In this document: piece by piece, positions 59,758-64,000 of the stretch | Layout: every line of letters begins with the position of its first letter | Position numbering within the stretch: the first letter of the stretch is position 1 | Assembly (NCBI GenBank): GCA_009768925.2 | Contig: VHIT02000044.1 | Location: forward strand, 1 to 64,000 | Direction: 5' to 3' | Origin: Cryptosporidium bovis | Taxonomy: Eukaryota; Apicomplexa; Conoidasida; Eucoccidiorida; Cryptosporidiidae | Length of the DNA: 64,000 bases | Position numbers and translations under genes: made by a program | Notes under the pieces: model-generated | Databases searched by the model: none | Seen by the model: only the letters and a program-made list of their open reading frames with translations | Told to the model about the DNA's origin: nothing

Positions 59758-62155
59758 TTAACTTGCAATTCTAAAGTTCCTTAATATGAAAGCAAAAAGG
59801 AAATAGGCAATTATTCTAAACCCAAATGACAATCCCAAAATTACCCCAACATTGACCCACATGTTTGTAGTCCAAACATCAAATGTACTGAGAAAATAAT
59901 CGGTGGTTACATTAGCAAACTTCTCACCTGGGATCAACACAGAAAGCACCATCCCTGTAAATCCATATCGAAGTGTAGAAATCCATCCTAACCATCTAAC
60001 CCATATAGGAATCTGATTAAATGTAACCATAAAGCCTGCAAAGAGGAAGAATATTACGTTGAATATTGGGAATATACGCATCATTATGGACGGATCTGTA
60101 CTGAATGAAGCAAGAATGTAACTAAATGAGTAAGTTAAAAAGACATAAACTTGAGAATTAAGAGTCCAAATGCCAAATTGATCAGCCAAACTGGTATTGT
60201 AGTCCTTGTTGTAAAGAGTTGACATGAAGTAAACGATAGTACTGTATATAAATGATTGAAGGTGTTGCAAAGGAAGGTCTGTAATAGTCCTTGCTACATA
60301 GTAAGAGAATGGAGTGTACATCTTTGAGAATGTTTCTCTATTCATAACAAATCTTTCATCAACTGTAGTAAGCAAGCCTTTAATAGAGAAGAACGAAATA
60401 CCCGTTGCCATGAAAAAGATAAATCCTACGATGTTTCTGGCATTCTGATATGTCTCAATGTCATTAGCACCACCCTTTGGTAAATTAAAGAATAGACCCA
60501 AAATAAGTCCCAACAAAGAATTAACAAAAAGTGTACCAATAGTAACTTGAGGGTCTCTCCAGGTGTTCAATACAAAACGCTTAGCGAGATATTTAAACTC
60601 TCTAAAGAAGCGAACTGGACCAGGAATTGGAGTCAATCTTGCGATTTTCTGAAAAATGTTCCTGTTTGGGATAATCTTCATATTTGCAGAATCAATATGC
60701 TGATAATCCTCAAAAAGAACTTTTGGATTGCTTGTGTCCACACACCTGAGATGATTATCAATTGCCTTTTTAACACTTTCACCATAGACAGACTGTTCAT
60801 ATGTTTTGCTAAGTTCTTCTAAAGAATTAATTGAAGGGACTTCCAGACCAAAAAGTTTCATTGAAATATCATCTCTTGAAATCGATTTCTCAAATTCATA
60901 AAGTGGCTCCTCTCCATCCAAGTCGCGCTCACTTTTCTCTATCTCACCAATAGTGGCGTTCTCTGGAATATAAACTGACAAAGAAACATTTCTTTTGTGC
61001 ATCAATTCAATCAATGAAGTTGCGTCTATAATAAAATCCGCCGGATTGTAGTTATCCGGGAAAGGAGTAACCACGTCATTAAAGAACGTAACCACATCCA
61101 TCGGTGACCCCTGACCTAAAACATATCCACGACTCAACAAAAGAACCTTATCAAAGAGAGAAAAAGACTGGGATCTTGGAGTGTGAATTGAACAAATAAC
61201 AATAATACCAGTTTCATGAGCAAGTAAACTCAAATATGAAAGAAGATCATGAGACCTCGCAGCGTCCAATCCAGTTGTTGGTTCATCTAAAAACAAAATA
61301 GGAGGGTTTTGAATCAATTCTATTGCTATGCTCAAACGCTTCATCTCACCTCCTGAAATGCTCTTGTTCGAAATCCCACCTATATATGTATCCTGAACAT
61401 GTGTGAGACCCATGATGTCCAAAATCTCCTGAATTTTTTCCTCCCTATCCTTTTCTGAATAATGTGTAAGTCTTAATCCAGCAACTATTTCCATAGCCTC
61501 TCTAATAGTCAAATATGGAGGAGGATTGTCATTCTGCACAACCAGTCTAGTCAAGTAACCCAAATCTATATCCGTAAAGCCATTAATTGCTACCGCCCCC
61601 CTAATGTAGTAATTCCTTCCTTTTAGTCTACCAGACAAAGCATTCAACAAAGTAGATTTACCGGATCCAGATGGGCCCATTATCCCTATCAATTGCCCAG
61701 GAGAGGCCATAAAATTAACATTCTTCAGTATTGGAGTGTGTACCTTTGTGAAGTTTTTTCTAGTTACCAACTCTACTGATAAGTTTTTTGCTACCAATGT
61801 AACTTGTCTTGACACCTTAACTCCCAAATTTATGTTCACAGACATATCCACAGACTGATCAGTTACAGAACATCTTACCGCTGCTGCACTGGATCCTCCT
61901 TTTGCATCATAAGATGATTGGTCACCTCCCCTGCTACTGTTTAAGTCGTAGTTATATGAACTAGTTCCAAGATTGTGATCTCTCATCTCTATTGAATGTT
62001 GATTTTGGTATTCTGAACTTTTCTTTTTCGAGATACTCTGGTTATTGGTATCATTGAAACTAAACTTTGCAACCACCAACCTAACTAAATAAAAGTAAAA
62101 ACTCCAACCAAATTAATAAGATTAAATCCAACTTACCATCATTGTTTTCACTCAT
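59758..62155 (-). CDS. ABCG (White-type) half-transporter, two exons
   Basis: Exon 1 is only 19 nt (62137-62155, MSENND plus one base). A 52-nt intron (62085-62136, GTAAGT...TTTAG) follows, then exon 2 (59758-62084), giving 781 residues. The model is needed because the long frame has no ATG upstream of the nucleotide-binding domain except one after about 30 residues. The order nucleotide-binding domain then membrane domain is the ABCG layout. It has Walker A GPSGSGKSTL near 139, signature ISGGEMKRLS near 248 and Walker B ILFLDEPTTGLD near 265-279, all intact. About six membrane helices fill the last 260 residues. Such half-transporters dimerise and export lipids, sterols or drugs at the plasma membrane. 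The basic, Ser/Asn-rich N-terminus is not conserved in the family. Confidence 0.93.
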
Positions 62156-62806
62156 CTCAAACTTTTGTTTCCAAACTATAACTAAAACATAAACTTGGTG
62201 AAACTGTAGTCACTGCCTCTTTAGTCTCTTAATCCATAGTACCCCCTTAAGTGAGGGGTGAAATCATTTGGGCGCTAAATATATATTATGTTTAAGTCTA
62301 TGACTTTCTGAAATAAACAAGATGAAAATTCTGACTTGATTTATATGTATTTTTTAGGTGGTCGATTCAAAATTTTCTAAGTGTTTCTGGAGTACTGTTT
62401 ACCTTTAAAATCATATTTTTTTGAATAGATGAAAGAAAAGTGTAAAACGCGGGTACTTGTGAGTAATAATTTCCAGTCAATATTAAACCTTACAAATTCA
62501 CTCTTTGTTGTGGTTTGACTCGTTATTGAAATAATTAACTCTCCTTCCTCTCCAAAAATCTGTTTCGTGTTCCCTTTTCATATGAATTTTATTAGAATAT
62601 ATGTAGCGCCAATATTTAAGATCTAATAATAGAAATTACAAATATTAACGGAGTGGTATTTCCTCCCTAAAATACATAGATTAAGGCCAAGAAAAATAAG
62701 ATTTTTTATATTACTACAGTATTAATACCATTGCTGTTTTACTGGTGTCACTAAAATTATTCTGAAATAATAGTTGGGTAAAGTGGGAAAATGTTCCTTA
62801 ACCAAA
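62156..62806. other. Divergent promoter region between ABCG and the right-edge gene
   Basis: This is 651 bp of AT-rich DNA with two E2F-like words, TTTGGGCGCTAAA near 62267 and AGCGCCAATATTT near 62605. No gene is seen. Confidence 0.5.
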
Positions 62807-64000
62807 ATGTCTGGAAGAGACTCGAAAAAGAATCTAGGAATCACGCTCATTATTAGAACACTACTGTTTGTTACTATATTTTTATGTGTTTGTGGGAACA
62901 AAAATCTTGAGGATCTTATAGAAAGTATTAGAGCAGACCAATCTCATTTAAATAAAATATTAGATCTAACATTGGAACAGTACAATTATATGTATATGCA
63001 TCAGGGAAGAAGAGGAGGGAATGGAAAGTGGTCCAATGCAATAGGAGGACTTCCATCTCCCAGAATAGCAAAAAAGTATGTAATTTCATTTTTACAATCA
63101 GAACCTAGTGAAAATTTGTTTGGTGAAATTAGTGTGGCTTCATACATTAGAATGTGTATGAATATTATTAACACCTTTCCGAAGATCCAAAGTGGTGTTG
63201 GTGGAGGCATATTAGTGGCCATTCACTCCTATCAAGAGGATGAATACAACATTTTTCTTGGGTTTTGCACTGAGGCTGGAAATATGTACTTCTTCAATAA
63301 GGAAGTGGAGAGTATGATTAGAGAATCCTCGAAACCTAACTCACTCATTCCTGCACTTTTCAAAAGCATGTTTGACGAGTACGAACCAGGTGGGAAGTGG
63401 AGTGATTTTGTTGAGAACTGTGAGGACATTCTCATTGAACATAAGAAAAAGTATGCAAAAAGAGACCCGGAAAGCAAATGGGTTAGAATAGACATTCCAG
63501 AAATATCCGACTTTTGTGAGGAAATTTCTGACGACATATATCCAAACACAATTGCCGATGAGGGAGAATGGAATCATATATACAATCTTCAAAACTATAT
63601 TCTTGAAAAAAAAGGTGAGATGGGTGCTCCTATTCTCGGAATCCCCAAAAAGAGACCACCTTATTATGTAGCTGGTAGACACCAGTCTTCAATGTATAGA
63701 AAGTGTCTTAGAGCGCTTTGGGACATGTTTCAGTATGACGAAGATGTAAATCTAAAGATAGCAGGCAAAAGTCAATATGAGACTCTCAGGAGTTTTTGTG
63801 ATGCTGCCAAAAACTACTATACAAGAAGTGGAAGATTATCTGCGTACCCAATGATTCAAATAGACGGGCCTCCAAGAAAAAAACCAATTAGGAAGCAAGA
63901 AAAGGGTCAAATAGTGAAACAGATATTAGAAGAACAGAAAAGAAAAGAACTTAAAGAAAAAGAAGTTGCCTTACAACTCAAGAGAAAGTTTTCAGATTCA
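62807..64000 (+). CDS. Secreted or membrane-anchored protein, unknown (3' end cut by window edge)
   Basis: The frame is open from the ATG at 62807 to the right edge (398 codons), so the C-terminus is missing. An earlier ATG at 62791 is in another frame that soon stops. A basic start followed by a hydrophobic segment (ITLIIRTLLFVTIFLCVCG) predicts a signal peptide or anchor. The mature part begins helical (NLEDLIESIRADQSHLNKIL), then contains Trp/Tyr-rich ordered blocks (GGIRG-like turns, RHQSSMYRKCLRALWDMFQYDED). From about 355 it becomes a highly charged Lys/Glu/Arg helix. Scattered single cysteines are present. I recognise no domain. Confidence 0.85.
   Translation, partial: MSGRDSKKNLGITLIIRTLLFVTIFLCVCGNKNLEDLIESIRADQSHLNKILDLTLEQYNYMYMHQGRRGGNGKWSNAIGGLPSPRIAKKYVISFLQSEPSENLFGEISVASYIRMCMNIINTFPKIQSGVGGGILVAIHSYQEDEYNIFLGFCTEAGNMYFFNKEVESMIRESSKPNSLIPALFKSMFDEYEPGGKWSDFVENCEDILIEHKKKYAKRDPESKWVRIDIPEISDFCEEISDDIYPNTIADEGEWNHIYNLQNYILEKKGEMGAPILGIPKKRPPYYVAGRHQSSMYRKCLRALWDMFQYDEDVNLKIAGKSQYETLRSFCDAAKNYYTRSGRLSAYPMIQIDGPPRKKPIRKQEKGQIVKQILEEQKRKELKEKEVALQLKRKFSDS

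Noticed and set aside
1-64000. Mobile elements, CRISPR arrays, rRNA genes
   Set aside because: None seen: no transposase or reverse-transcriptase motifs, no spaced direct repeats and no rRNA sequence were found.

Overview
The window is nuclear DNA of an apicomplexan, almost certainly a Cryptosporidium species. The evidence is very AT-rich DNA, mostly intronless genes with a few short GT-AG introns, one actin of apicomplexan type, an ApiAP2 factor, a small Tim chaperone, a floridean-starch-type glucan synthase and many lineage-specific secreted proteins. The actin differs at several residues from C. parvum actin as I remember it, so another species of the genus is likely. The species call is an inference.

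Layout. 1-4821 (-): C-terminally cut gene for a large protein with two membrane segments. 7042-14154 (-): giant glucan synthase with a degenerate branching-enzyme-like half. 14155-18681: long gene-poor stretch holding tRNA-Asp and a GC-rich island behind it. 18682-27870: actin (-), histone H2B (+), a SAM-domain TKL pseudokinase (-) and long-chain acyl-CoA synthetase (+, probably N-myristoylated). 28777-35204: secreted coiled-coil protein (+), proteasome beta-7 (+), a possible micro-gene (-) and iron superoxide dismutase (-). 35774-40791: tRNA-Thr, a three-exon GT8 glycosyltransferase (-), a two-exon small Tim chaperone (+), a two-RRM protein (-) and a PRKRIP1-like splicing factor (+). 40792-44159 is gene-poor. 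44160-49167: three consecutive plus-strand genes for small lineage-specific secreted proteins. 50235-64000: four-AP2-domain factor (-), three-exon secreted helical-repeat protein (-), secreted pseudokinase (+), ABCG half-transporter (-) and a secreted protein cut by the right edge (+).

Most interesting: the secreted protein at 48667-49167 carries three Phe-Pro-Pro-Pro-Pro motifs embedded in acidic residues, the ligand type bound by Ena/VASP EVH1 domains, and ends in a class-I PDZ-ligand-like tail. Its neighbour at 46951-47475 carries two PPxY (WW-domain ligand) motifs. Because Cryptosporidium builds an actin plaque under its attachment site, these are attractive candidates for host-directed adaptor proteins. 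This role is inferred from motifs only.

Several gene models here depend on introns read by eye (GT8, small Tim, the 985-residue secreted protein, ABCG) and several starts were moved from non-ATG codons to the first ATG. Intergenic DNA contains repeated TGCATGCA (AP2-type) and GGCGCC/TTTGGCGC (E2F-type) words, both described as Cryptosporidium promoter motifs.
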